64,000 nt of DNA from Amphibalanus amphitrite (taxonomy: Eukaryota; Arthropoda; Thecostraca; Balanomorpha; Balanidae): assembly GCF_019059575.1 (NCBI RefSeq), contig NW_024882200.1, positions 186,001 to 250,000 on the forward strand, in the 5' to 3' direction. Of this stretch, positions 38,411 through 46,939 are shown piece after piece. Both the position numbers and the translations under genes were made by a program. The notes beneath the pieces are model-generated. The model worked only from the letters and a program-made list of their open reading frames with translations, had not been told where the DNA came from and ran no database searches. Within the stretch, counting starts at the first letter, position 1. The number at the start of each line of letters is the position of its first letter.

Positions 38411-38615
38411 CCAATCGTGATTTCATACGCTCCTTGCGATGACTGACTCTTAGATTTTGAATTGGGGACCGTAAATATATGTGACGTCATGAAGTATTAA
38501 CGTCGCCTTAGGCCATCAGGGCTTCTCTTTGTCAATAACTCTCGATTAAATTGAGCTAGCAGTCGAAAAGCCACTAATGGATTCGATGACCTGCCGAATC
38601 GAATAATACCTATGC

Positions 38616-38798
38616 ATATGTTGCAGGCACTTTAGAAAATCAGTCATTTTGTAAAATGCCTAGGCATTTTGCAAAATGCCTGATTTTCCAGGCTTTTTGC
38701 AAAAAGCCTAGGCATTTTACAAAATGACTGACTCTCCAGTCATTTTGCAAAATGCCTAGGCATTTTACAAAATACCTAGCCATTTTACAAAATGACTG
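38616..38798. repeat. palindromic repeat block, left copy of a 13.5-kb inverted pair
   Basis: After ATATGTTGCAGGCACTTTAG, the block from 38641 consists of repeated self-complementary units of the form CATTTTGTAAAATGCCTAGG in alternating orientation. It starts CAGTCATTTTGTAAAATG and ends with the inverted copy at 38781-38798. About 55 bp (38616-38670) recur in reverse complement at 52150-52203. It is probably a foldback/MITE-type element. No target duplication is visible. Confidence 0.75.
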
Positions 38799-38799
38799 A

Positions 38800-39480
38800 G
38801 CAGTGTGTTGTAGATACGAGTACCATTATATACGTTTTGGTAGCGTGTATGTGGACCGAGGAGTCCAGCATTATTAGCATATGCCGAAGTATGCCTTTAG
38901 CATTAGCGCGAGCGTGCGGTAAAAGCTTTTTGGATTAAACCGCATAATGTTGAAGTCAATTGAGCAAAGGTTTCGGCCCATGGGCAAAACATTTTATCAG
39001 CGAGATTTTGTAGCATTTCCTGAGGCGGAGGAAGGTGCTGGAAAAGAGCTTAACTGATAGAAATCTAACGTGAACTTACGTGTTGCATTTGGTCGCTTTG
39101 AACTATTGAACAGATTGTACCTAAATGTTGGTTTTCAATAAGATAATATTTTACATCCTAATGTACAGACAGATTAATTAATCACCTACATTTATAGCGT
39201 CAATTTCATGCCTTTTACAACTGCAATGAATTGACAAAAAACGCATTTCACATTGATCAGTAAAAACTTTATTCATATTGACATGGGTAAAAACCAAGCG
39301 CTCACTTCACAGGATTGTACGTACCTTCCACTCTTCTCTAATATTGAAAACAAACGTTACTCTAGCTTCTCATATGACATAGATTGAAGTAGGTGTTCTT
39401 GGTTTGATATGAATCCAACTCAGAACCAGACACAAGGATGGAACACAGTGATCTTGAGTCGGCTTGGTTTATTATCTTGG
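38800..39480. other. intronic sequence without a recognised gene
   Basis: AT-rich DNA with no recognisable coding or repeat structure. Confidence 0.5.
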
Positions 39481-40003
39481 TCAGGGAACAGTGGCGGATC
39501 TACGTTGGGGCAAAATGGGCAATTGCCCCCCCTAAACGGAAAACCTCTGGGCAAACATATCTTTTTGCCCCCCCCCTAAAAAACTACAACTTGAATACTA
39601 AAAATATGGTGTTTGAAAAGAAAATGTGAAATAAATGGAGGACTAGAAGGTTGTCATATTCGTGATATTAAGTTGTGAGCTGATAAAAAGTCCTCCGCCC
39701 CATGAATGTCAGTCCATCATCCATCAGCAGTGCTACTACTGCTACTGCTACCAAAAAAAAAGAAAATAAAAAAAAGATAACGCGATTTATTGAAACCTTG
39801 AACCAAGTAAACAAACCGTCAACAGCAGACCGCCAGACGCCAGTGGGGTCAGGGGTCACCACAACTGGTGAGCGGTTGGACAGTGGTGGGTTTGCATGGG
39901 TATATAAGAAGTGTTTGCATAATATTTTATTGCTAGATAGCATGGGTGTAGGTCGTAGGAGCTGAAAAAATATTGGTGGGTCTAAATATCCATTAGTACC
40001 TAG

Positions 40004-40977
40004 CAGGGATGCGGAGCCGTGGAAATTTCAGACGGCTCCGGCTCCGGCTCCGGCTCCGGAGAAAAAAATCGGCTCCGGCTCCGGCTCCGGCTCCGGGTGA
40101 AATGTTATGGCGGCTCCGGCTCCGGCTCCGGCTCCGAGTAAAATGGTCCGGCTCCGGCGGCTCCGGCTCCGACTCAGCACATCTCCTATGCAATCAAATA
40201 AATACGGGTGGAAGAAAAATTGGATTGGTACACGTAGCTTCTGTATTTGCATAACAACTAACAACTAAGGCTATTTTTCTCAACAGCACATGCAATCAGC
40301 GAACAGGGTATATAAGCACGTGGCGAAATGTTATGACTATACGGCCGCGTTACTCTTTGCCATGACCGGCTCACCGCGTCCCCGCGCAAGCGCACCTCGG
40401 AGAGAACTGGCAGAACAAAGGACTAGAAAGCATTGGAAAGGACATTGGAAACGCAGCCGCCGCGAATCGGAGTTCACTGAACCATCGTAAGCTGACACCC
40501 GTCTCGGCTGCATTGGGGGGTGGGGGTGTGTGGGGCATGGGGTGGGAAGAGACGGTGTTGGGAGTCGCAGTCCACTGCACTGGCTTCAAAACAATGGCCG
40601 TCACCTGATGACCGGTCCTCATGTTCTGGGGATGCAGTAGACGTGGGGGGGGGGGGGGGAGGAGCAGACAGGAAGTTGATTGCGTACTGTGGGATGCTGG
40701 GGATATTCGGCTTTTTTCATTCACTTGATGGCCCATGACGTAAGTACCATATGTTTTACTATCTTATACTGTCAAACCGAACTACATAGGCAATTATTTT
40801 TTTTCCTCTTCAAAAAATAAAAAGGAGCCGGAGTAGCCCCCTTTTTTGGCGGCTCCGGCTCCGGCTCCGGCTCCGGGCTATATTGTTTCACGGCTCCGGC
40901 TCCGGCTCCGGCTCCGGGCAAAATATGCCGGCTCCGGCGGCTCCGGCTCCGACTCCGGCTCCGGCTCCGCATCCCTG
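40004..40977. mobile_element. nested non-autonomous hAT-type element, 974 bp
   Basis: The ends are CAGGGATGCGGAGCCG and CGGCTCCGCATCCCTG, a perfect 16-bp inverted repeat. They are flanked by an exact 8-bp duplication GTACCTAG at 39996-40003 and 40978-40985. Both subterminal regions are arrays of GGCTCC hexamers (about 40035-40165 and 40850-40970), interrupted at matching places. The hexamer arrays create Arg-Ser or Pro-Glu-Pro-Glu open frames that are not genes. A 15-base G run lies at 40645-40659. Confidence 0.93.
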
Positions 40978-41164
40978 GTACCTAGCATTTCCACTGAACG
41001 ATATGGTTGAGCTACTGCCGCTGTGTCACTCAGTGATGGCCAGAAAGAACGGTGTACTGCGTGCCTTTGAGAACAAGTGCGAGATAGGTTTCTGAGAGGA
41101 ATAACGTAAAGAAGATTACCAATCGCGGCTTTTTCATGAGCCATACCGTTATCTAAAGGCCGTG

Positions 41165-41656
41165 TTACACTGCCGAATTTTGGCCACGACCCTGTCGCCG
41201 AATCACGTCGTGTAGGAAATCGGCGAACAGTTTACCGACAGAGGCGAACAGTTCGCCGACAGAGCCCGATTTGCAGAAAACGGGTGGGGGGCCCCCCTAA
41301 TCGTGCGCGGGTCGAAGCTGATCCATGATTCGGCGAACATCGCGAATGAATGGCGAATCTGTTGCGAATAGTCGGCGATACCTTGGCAACAAGTCGACGC
41401 ACGCAGCGACATGTCGGCGGCGACTCGGCGACTGTTTGGCGATCATGTTCGTTTATTATAAATTCGGCGAACGGCCACGAAATTTTCATTTTTCATGAAA
41501 TATTCGTGGCGGTCGTGACGAACCGTAAAAGTCGCGCGGTGGACACCGACTGGTCTGCGAAATGCCAAGACCGTGGAAGAAAGATCCCGAATCGGTCCGC
41601 GACATAGGATGACTTGCATATTCGTGCACACTCGTGTACCAAATTCGGCAGTGTAA
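41165..41656. mobile_element. nested inverted-repeat element (MITE), 492 bp
   Basis: The ends are TTACACTGCCGAATTT and its reverse complement. AGGCCGTG directly repeats at 41157-41164 and 41657-41664, an 8-bp target duplication. The direct repeat can also be read as up to 11 bp (AAAGGCCGTGT) with a shortened terminus, so an 8-bp (hAT or P-like) and a longer (Mutator-like) class cannot be separated by eye. The interior is full of CGGCGAA/TTCGCCG motifs in both orientations. No coding capacity. Confidence 0.82.
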
Positions 41657-42589
41657 AGGCCGTGTAACGGGGACAAACACAGAAGGGCTCAGTCAGAGCT
41701 TTTGGTTTGCGAGGTGTTCGAGAAGCTCAGTATGTTGTGGGAACTTAACGCTGTTCAGTGTGATTCCGTTGGCTGTTGCGCTGTGGTCCTATGTAGTCTG
41801 TAGAAGCATCGTTTATCTCCTCTCGAAAGTAACACTTCTTGTATAATTTTGCTAGCTCGCGAAGTTTAGTCCCAAAGTTAAGGAATGTTCATTGTAATTG
41901 CATCAATCAATGCAGGACCGAAAACAAATGCGCTGTTCGTCTATTTCTTGTTGGGATTCTTAATCGACTGATCTCATTTTCTATTACCGGAAACAACTGT
42001 TAATACGTTTAACTACGTGGCAACCCTGACTGCGTATAGTATCGCAGGTACGTACGCTGATGTGGCCTTTGGTCGTACTCGTGGGCATTTACACATGAAC
42101 CTGCTGCTGCCACCCTTATCGGTCTCCGGATACAGAAGCCCTTGAGAACCGGCGCGGGCGGACCTTTCGGACGAGGTCTTGCCGAGGTGATGCGGGAGGT
42201 AGAGGACGGACCGTCCATAGCGCCGGTGAGCTATTCTCTAACTATCTCCCGGAGTCAGGGTGGCTGCAATTTTTTTTTGCGCTGCCCTGGCTTGGCCGGA
42301 CTGACTAAAATGTAAAAAATAAAAAAATAGTAATTCCCGAAATCCGAGGAGAAAAATAGGGGTAGCTCGTTTTTTTTTGTTCCTAAGACTGGACATTTGA
42401 AATTCTCGCCGACTTGCCTGGCGGCGCAATGTTTGCCCCCCCCTAAACTCAAATCCTAGATCCGCCACTGTCAGGGAATATGTACATTTTTAGTTCTTGA
42501 TATTCTGTCTTGTTTTTTTCACTTCTTTCAAGCATTTACAATTGTTAAAGAAGCTTAAATATGGAAATTAAACGGCATATGCTAAAATA

Positions 42590-42756
42590 AATATCACACT
42601 TGGGGGGCCCAAGCTTGGGCCGGAATTGGGCCGGAATGTTTCATTCAGGACCTCGGGCTTTGTTGAATTTTCCGCCCTCGACCTTCGGTCTCGTGCGGAA
42701 AACTCAACAAATCCCTCGGTCCTGAATGAAACATTTTACCGGCCCCGTGTGATATT
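42590..42756. repeat. foldback hairpin element, 167 bp
   Basis: The outer ends AATATCACAC and GTGTGATATT are inverted. Inside, TGTTTCATTCAGGACC (from 42638) pairs perfectly with GGTCCTGAATGAAACA (42718-42733). TTTGTTGA and TTTTCCGC have inverted partners at matching depth, so almost the entire unit folds back. The plus-strand open frame across it (from 42626) is a by-product of the palindrome. Confidence 0.85.
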
Positions 42757-42937
42757 ATATATGACCAGAGGAGTCCAGCAGTGGGAACTGGGAAGTCCAT
42801 ACCAACCTCTATTTTGAGAAGTGCAGGCCCGCGACATTTCCAACCCCCACTTCAGCGACGCTGCTGGATTTAAAATGATCGATCTGGAGCGTCAACAAAC
42901 GACTGGCCCTATGCCGGCCTGTATCTGTAAAACTAAT

Positions 42938-43022
42938 AGAGGTCGCGAGGATTCGATCCCACACACTTAGGCGTTAGTGTCTTCTGAAACCAACGCTCTC
43001 GTCCTACGCCAAGCAACCTGAT
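42938..43022 (-). repeat. tRNA-like sequence (class II, Leu-like): SINE head or tRNA pseudogene
   Basis: On the minus strand GCTTGGCGTAGGACGAGAG resembles a pol III A box in the layout of a tRNA-Leu D arm. GGATCGAATCC (plus 42949-42959) is a one-mismatch B box. Between them lies a segment with the length and order of a class II tRNA anticodon and long variable arm. The anticodon stem and T stem no longer pair properly, so this is not a working tRNA. A tRNA-derived SINE whose body would extend toward 42840 is the likeliest reading. Confidence 0.45.
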
Positions 43023-43126
43023 GATTCTCCCGATGTGGAGCTTGATATTTTTAACTGGGACCATGCACGTAGGTACTCAAAAGTCAAAGCTGTTGCCACA
43101 AAACAAAATTAATCGTGTTTTGTTAA

Positions 43127-43593
43127 AGGGACTCTCCCACCTTAACATTAGTTTTGAGTTGAGATAGCCAAGTTTGCGGCCAGGCTCAGAAACCACCATT
43201 TATCCTGGTCGCAACCCCCGCAGCTTTATGGTGTTCAAGAAATTTCTTCCCTTTACTTGCAGGGTGGGACCAGCGTGGTCCCTATCTCTTAACCATTACG
43301 GGAGTCTGATGACGTCATCAGGCTTTCGAACGTCTGTTAAATGTTTGACTAAAACGTTTTGTAGCACGCGGTGGTATATGCTGCTTTGCGCGCAACAAAT
43401 GCCGCACTTTCAAATAAAGTCGCTAGGAACAGCGGAGATCCCAAAAAGTAAGCAAAAGTAAAAGTCTAATATCTTGAAAACCGGTGAATATTTTTCGATG
43501 AAATTTGGTAGATATTCGTTTTTGCTCTTTCTGAACCGAGCGACATCACTTTCATGCCAATTCATTAACTTTTTTGAAGGTGGGAGGGTCCCT
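43127..43593. mobile_element. TTAA-flanked inverted-repeat element, 467 bp
   Basis: It starts AGGGACTCTCCCACCTT and ends AAGGTGGGAGGGTCCCT, a 17-bp inverted repeat with one mismatch, with TTAA at 43123-43126 and 43594-43597. TTAA duplication is the mark of piggyBac and some related superfamilies. Internal palindromes include GGGACCAGCGTGGTCCC and the perfect 16-bp CTGATGACGTCATCAG (43307-43322). No transposase. Confidence 0.82.
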
Positions 43594-43772
43594 TTAATTA
43601 TTGCTTTAACCCGCGCGGGGCTGGGGTCTCCAGCCGAACGCGCGGGGCTGGGGGGGTAAATTTTACCCCCCCCCTGTTATCTCCCGAACTTATGATCCGA
43701 TTTGGAAAATTCAAACGCCAATCGAAAGATCTCATCACGAACAACTAAAAACATGTACTTAATTTAAAGTTT

Positions 43773-44128
43773 GAGGTCAAGGTCAAGGTCAGGTCAAGGG
43801 TACAAATTGCAAGTGTCTACAGTATCGGCCTTGCACCGTAGTTGCCGAAGAATGGTGTCATGGACTGAGACTGATTGCCCAAAACGTGTTCTTAGGCTAC
43901 CGAAACAATATTCGTTGCATACAATATCATTCAGAGGTCAAGGTCAAGGTCAGGTCAGGTCAGGTCAGGTCACCAAAAACAAAATATAGAAAAGGGCATG
44001 TGCGACACATGTTTTAATGGGTCATTTTACTCATAGAATTCAATAGGCACACTCAATAAGTGATATAGACCACCTCTGGATGAATTTCAGGTCGAGGTCA
44101 GGTCAAGGTCAGGTCAAGTGAGGTCAAA
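43773..44128 (+). repeat. arrays of AGGTCA-type motifs
   Basis: Three clusters in the same orientation lie at 43773-43800, 43934-43971 and about 44089-44128. Together they hold at least 15 GGTCA cores, spaced by 5-6 bp, often in the form TCAAGGTCA. AGGTCA is the classical nuclear-receptor half site, and TCAAGGTCA is the extended monomer site of FTZ-F1 and ERR-type receptors. Whether any receptor binds here is inference. Confidence 0.8.
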
Positions 44129-44551
44129 TTTTGAAGGTGGTTGTTAAGGCCTAAAAAGGTGTCTATCTGATGCAGTTTTTCACGGCGAATCGAATGGTGC
44201 TATTTTTGTTTCCGTACGAGGTCTAGAACTTCCAAAAAATCATTTTTCAAAATTTTTGTGTGTCGTGACGTCATAAAAGTTTGAATAACTCCCACATTTT
44301 TGAACCGATTCTTCTAAAAATTGGTATGTAGGTGCACATATACCACTTCTCTGACATATATTCCGGTTTTTTCGATACACTCAAAATGTTGGATTTTATA
44401 ATTATTTTCCCAAAAAAGTCAGTTTCTTGAAAAAATTGGGGCCAAAATCCAAAATTTTCAAAAAAAACCGAGATAGCCATTTGAAAGACAAAGTAGAATT
44501 ACGTATAACCTTTTTTGTTACGTCTTGATTCCTTTAAAAATGAAGATGTTA

Positions 44552-44566
44552 GCGGCGTTTGAACTT
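44552..44566. repeat. LINE target-site duplication, 5' copy
   Basis: GCGGCGTTTGAACTT, identical to 51236-51250. An extra leading A may belong to the duplication. The two copies bracket exactly the LINE body, showing target-primed insertion into the older TTAA element. Confidence 0.95.
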
Positions 44567-44827
44567 TCAACAGTCACCCCTCGGTCGCCGAGCCGGACGG
44601 TTCGCTCCGCGCGGGTCCGGTACCTGTCAGCCGTCAGTCAGGCCAGCCTATGGCCGAGTGACCGGCTCCGTTACCGCCGGGCGGCGGCGGCCCTTTGTTC
44701 GAGAACAGTGCAGTGAAAAGTGCAGTTTGTGAAAAAGAGTCATGCGATGGTGCCATGGTACACCCATGCTGCTTGGCTCGTGAGCTGAGTGATAAACACT
44801 TGCGACGGTCCGTTGATCTGTGTCGCT
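44567..44827 (+). promoter_or_regulatory. LINE 5' UTR / presumed internal promoter
   Basis: This 261-bp GC-rich leader precedes ORF1. Full-length LINEs start transcription at their first base from an internal promoter, so the promoter should lie here. No specific motif is recognised. Confidence 0.5.
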
Positions 44828-46111
44828 ATGCTCTCAGACAGTGACGAATTCAACACTGATTGTGCCGCGTCAGACGTTGAGTGCATCGAGAGACGAAACG
44901 ACAAACCCTCAATCAGACAAGCTTCTGTGCCTGAAATGATGAAGCGAGTCGCAGCTAACAAGCGCCGTGCACCCAGTCGCGGCTCCCAGTCGCCGCGGGA
45001 CTCGACCTCGCCCGGGGCTAAGCGGCCGGCCGCGGAGGGTGTGGAGCTCAGCGAGAGGGCACTGGCTACAATCCAGACTATGATTGACGGTGCGGTCGCT
45101 AAAGTCGCTTCTTTGTACGAGCCGCAAATACAACACTTGCAGTTGCGACTGGAACAAGTAGAGGGAGAACTGATGGATCGCGACGTCGAGATCCGTCGCC
45201 TCAGGGAGCAGCTAGAAGCCCGCGACAGCGCCTTCGAACATCTAACCCAGCGGGTTGAAAGCATGGACGTTAATCGACGACTGTCGTCCCTGATCCTTAC
45301 GTGCGATGATTTTCGGCGCCGCGACGACCATGAGGACATCGAAGAACTTGTGGTCGAAGTTATCAGAAAACGGCTGCCGAGCATCAAACTGGTCACGGCG
45401 GATATTCAAGTCGCACATCGACTGTCGGCGAAAAATAAAGTGATTGTCAAGTTCCTGAAACGTCGCTTGCGAGATGACATTTATGAGAGCCGCTTTTCGC
45501 TGTTCGGCCGCGGGGGCTCGGCGCCTGGTGCACGCCGTGACAGTCTGGCCCCCCTCTACATTACGGAGAGCCTCACGCCGACCAGAACCGCTCTGTACCA
45601 GGAGCTCCTTCGTGCCAGGCGGCCGGAGAACGGCCAGCTGGTCGCCTCAGTTTTCAGCCGCCGCGGAGTTGTCTGGTGCCGCAGGGAGAGGGGCGGCGGT
45701 AACATCAGCGTCCCCGACGAGCAGCACCTGCGGCGCATCCTCGGAGGGGCTCGATTCCCGCCCCCTCCGCCCCCCGATTCGGCCTCGGCGGGTCGCGTGC
45801 CGGCCGGTCGCTCCGGCGGGCCGCGCGCTGGTGCCGGTGGCGGGGGCGCCGTGACCTCGTTGGAGCCGGCGCCGCGCGGGGGCGGGGGGCATGCCGTGCG
45901 TGCGCCGGCGGCGGCTTCGGCTGCTGCGTCTGCTCCGGCCGCTTCGACTGCCTCATCTGTTCCGGAGGCCGCGGTCGCTCCGGCGGCGCCGTCTGTTCCG
46001 GCTGCCGCGGTCGCTCCGGCTGCTGCCCCGTCCCCGCCCGCGTCTGGTGCGGTGCGGTCGTCCGCCGCGGTCTCCGCGTCGGTGTCGGCGCCGACCGATG
46101 AGAGCGGGTAG
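44828..46111 (+). CDS. LINE ORF1 protein (coiled-coil nucleic-acid-binding)
   Basis: 427 residues from the ATG at 44828. The frame is open further upstream to a GTG at 44789, but GTG is not a normal eukaryotic start. Residues about 75-155 form a heptad-rich coiled coil (ERALATIQTMIDGAVAKVAS, then HLQLRLEQVEGEL and IRRLREQLEARD), as in trimerising ORF1 proteins. About 155-290 is a conserved globular part with IQVAHRLSAKNKVIVKFLKR and PLYITESLTPTRTALYQELL. That pattern (VAHRLG, hhVKF, IxExLTPxRxxL) is shared by many invertebrate LINE ORF1s and resembles the baculovirus FP-type domain. The last about 120 residues are Ala/Pro/Val-rich and low in complexity. It probably coats the LINE RNA in a ribonucleoprotein. 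The open antisense frames are composition artefacts. Confidence 0.9.
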   Translation: MLSDSDEFNTDCAASDVECIERRNDKPSIRQASVPEMMKRVAANKRRAPSRGSQSPRDSTSPGAKRPAAEGVELSERALATIQTMIDGAVAKVASLYEPQIQHLQLRLEQVEGELMDRDVEIRRLREQLEARDSAFEHLTQRVESMDVNRRLSSLILTCDDFRRRDDHEDIEELVVEVIRKRLPSIKLVTADIQVAHRLSAKNKVIVKFLKRRLRDDIYESRFSLFGRGGSAPGARRDSLAPLYITESLTPTRTALYQELLRARRPENGQLVASVFSRRGVVWCRRERGGGNISVPDEQHLRRILGGARFPPPPPPDSASAGRVPAGRSGGPRAGAGGGGAVTSLEPAPRGGGGHAVRAPAAASAAASAPAASTASSVPEAAVAPAAPSVPAAAVAPAAAPSPPASGAVRSSAAVSASVSAPTDESG

Positions 46112-46939
46112 ACACTCGGCTTCCCTGTCGCGTCGGTGGACCTATGTGAAACTCGGTAAGCCCTATGAATTGCGTCAGGTCTCGCTGACGTCGCGATCGC
46201 AGACCGGTCGTCGTTGCCAGTTGCGTGAGGTATATATAGAGTTCCGCCTTGCTTCGTTATCCTTTTTAACCGTGCGGTGTGTTGATTGGTTTTCTTAATA
46301 GAGTTAAGATGCGTAATCTTTCGTGTACCTACCAAGTTTTTTTTCTTTTGAGTGGTCTAAGGTAAAAAGCTGCAGTACAGCGGCAGGTTTTGGTCCAGTA
46401 TCGAGCGGTTCGGGTTGCAGGTCTTTGCTAGCGGCTGTTAAGTGAGAGGGACAGCTGACTACGAGTATGTAGAATACCGCAGCTCGGTCGTACTGACTCC
46501 GTCAATATCGTGTATTAGGCAACGTGCGTGTTCCGGTCGCACATAGCAGCACCCCGTCGGCTGACCGGCCGCTCGCCGCCCGGGGGTACACTCCGACAGG
46601 CTCGGTGTATGGGTGCGCCTGTTCAGTTCGGGGCGCCAGATGAGGGGTTTTTGGTTGGGGTGGGAAGTGTTTACTTGTTTTACTGTGAACTGGATTCAGA
46701 GTGTCAGGACGGGATAATTTTCATCAGAAAAGCTAATGCCTATAAGCCACGGAGGCGCATATTGACCGAAAACATGAAGTGTTCAATCAGATGCTGCAAT
46801 GATCTAGAACTTCAGTTGCATCGGCTACTGTGCCGTTGCGGAGATGTTGCGAACTTGATAGGATTGAGCATGGGATACCTTATGCCGTTGAAGGTCAGCT
46901 TAAGATTCATTTTTTGGAAGTTCATAGTTCACCTGTGTA
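46112..46939 (+). other. LINE inter-ORF spacer
   Basis: 828 bp between the ORF1 stop and the ORF2 start, with stops in the ORF2 frame. This is unusually long: in many L1-type elements the frames are adjacent. ORF2 would need reinitiation or internal entry on a bicistronic RNA. The spacer has some short open frames (46528-46953) with no recognisable product. Confidence 0.7.

Larger units (their letters stand above)
39489..42470. mobile_element. hAT-type transposon, 2982 bp including two nested insertions
   Basis: The left end is CAGTGGCGGATCTACG and the right end CTAGATCCGCCACTG. Exact 8-bp target duplications TCAGGGAA flank it at 39481-39488 and 42471-42478. The subterminal regions carry matching runs (GCCCCCCCTAAAC type) on both sides. 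Removing the nested elements at 40004-40977 and 41165-41656 leaves about 1.5 kb. A possible short N-terminal fragment (39702-39965, Lys-rich KKITRFIETLNQ) recalls the leader of some hAT transposases, but this is weak. No intact transposase remains, so the copy is non-autonomous. Confidence 0.92.

Noticed and set aside
40009..41144. Pro-Glu and Arg-Ser repeat open frames
   Set aside because: They are translations of GGCTCC hexamer arrays in the nested hAT element.
44789..44827. Upstream extension of LINE ORF1 to a GTG
   Set aside because: GTG is not a standard eukaryotic start. The ATG at 44828 is preferred.
45556..46335. 259-codon minus-strand open frame
   Set aside because: It is antisense to the GC-rich 3' part of LINE ORF1. 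The Ala/Pro/Arg composition is a shadow of that sequence.
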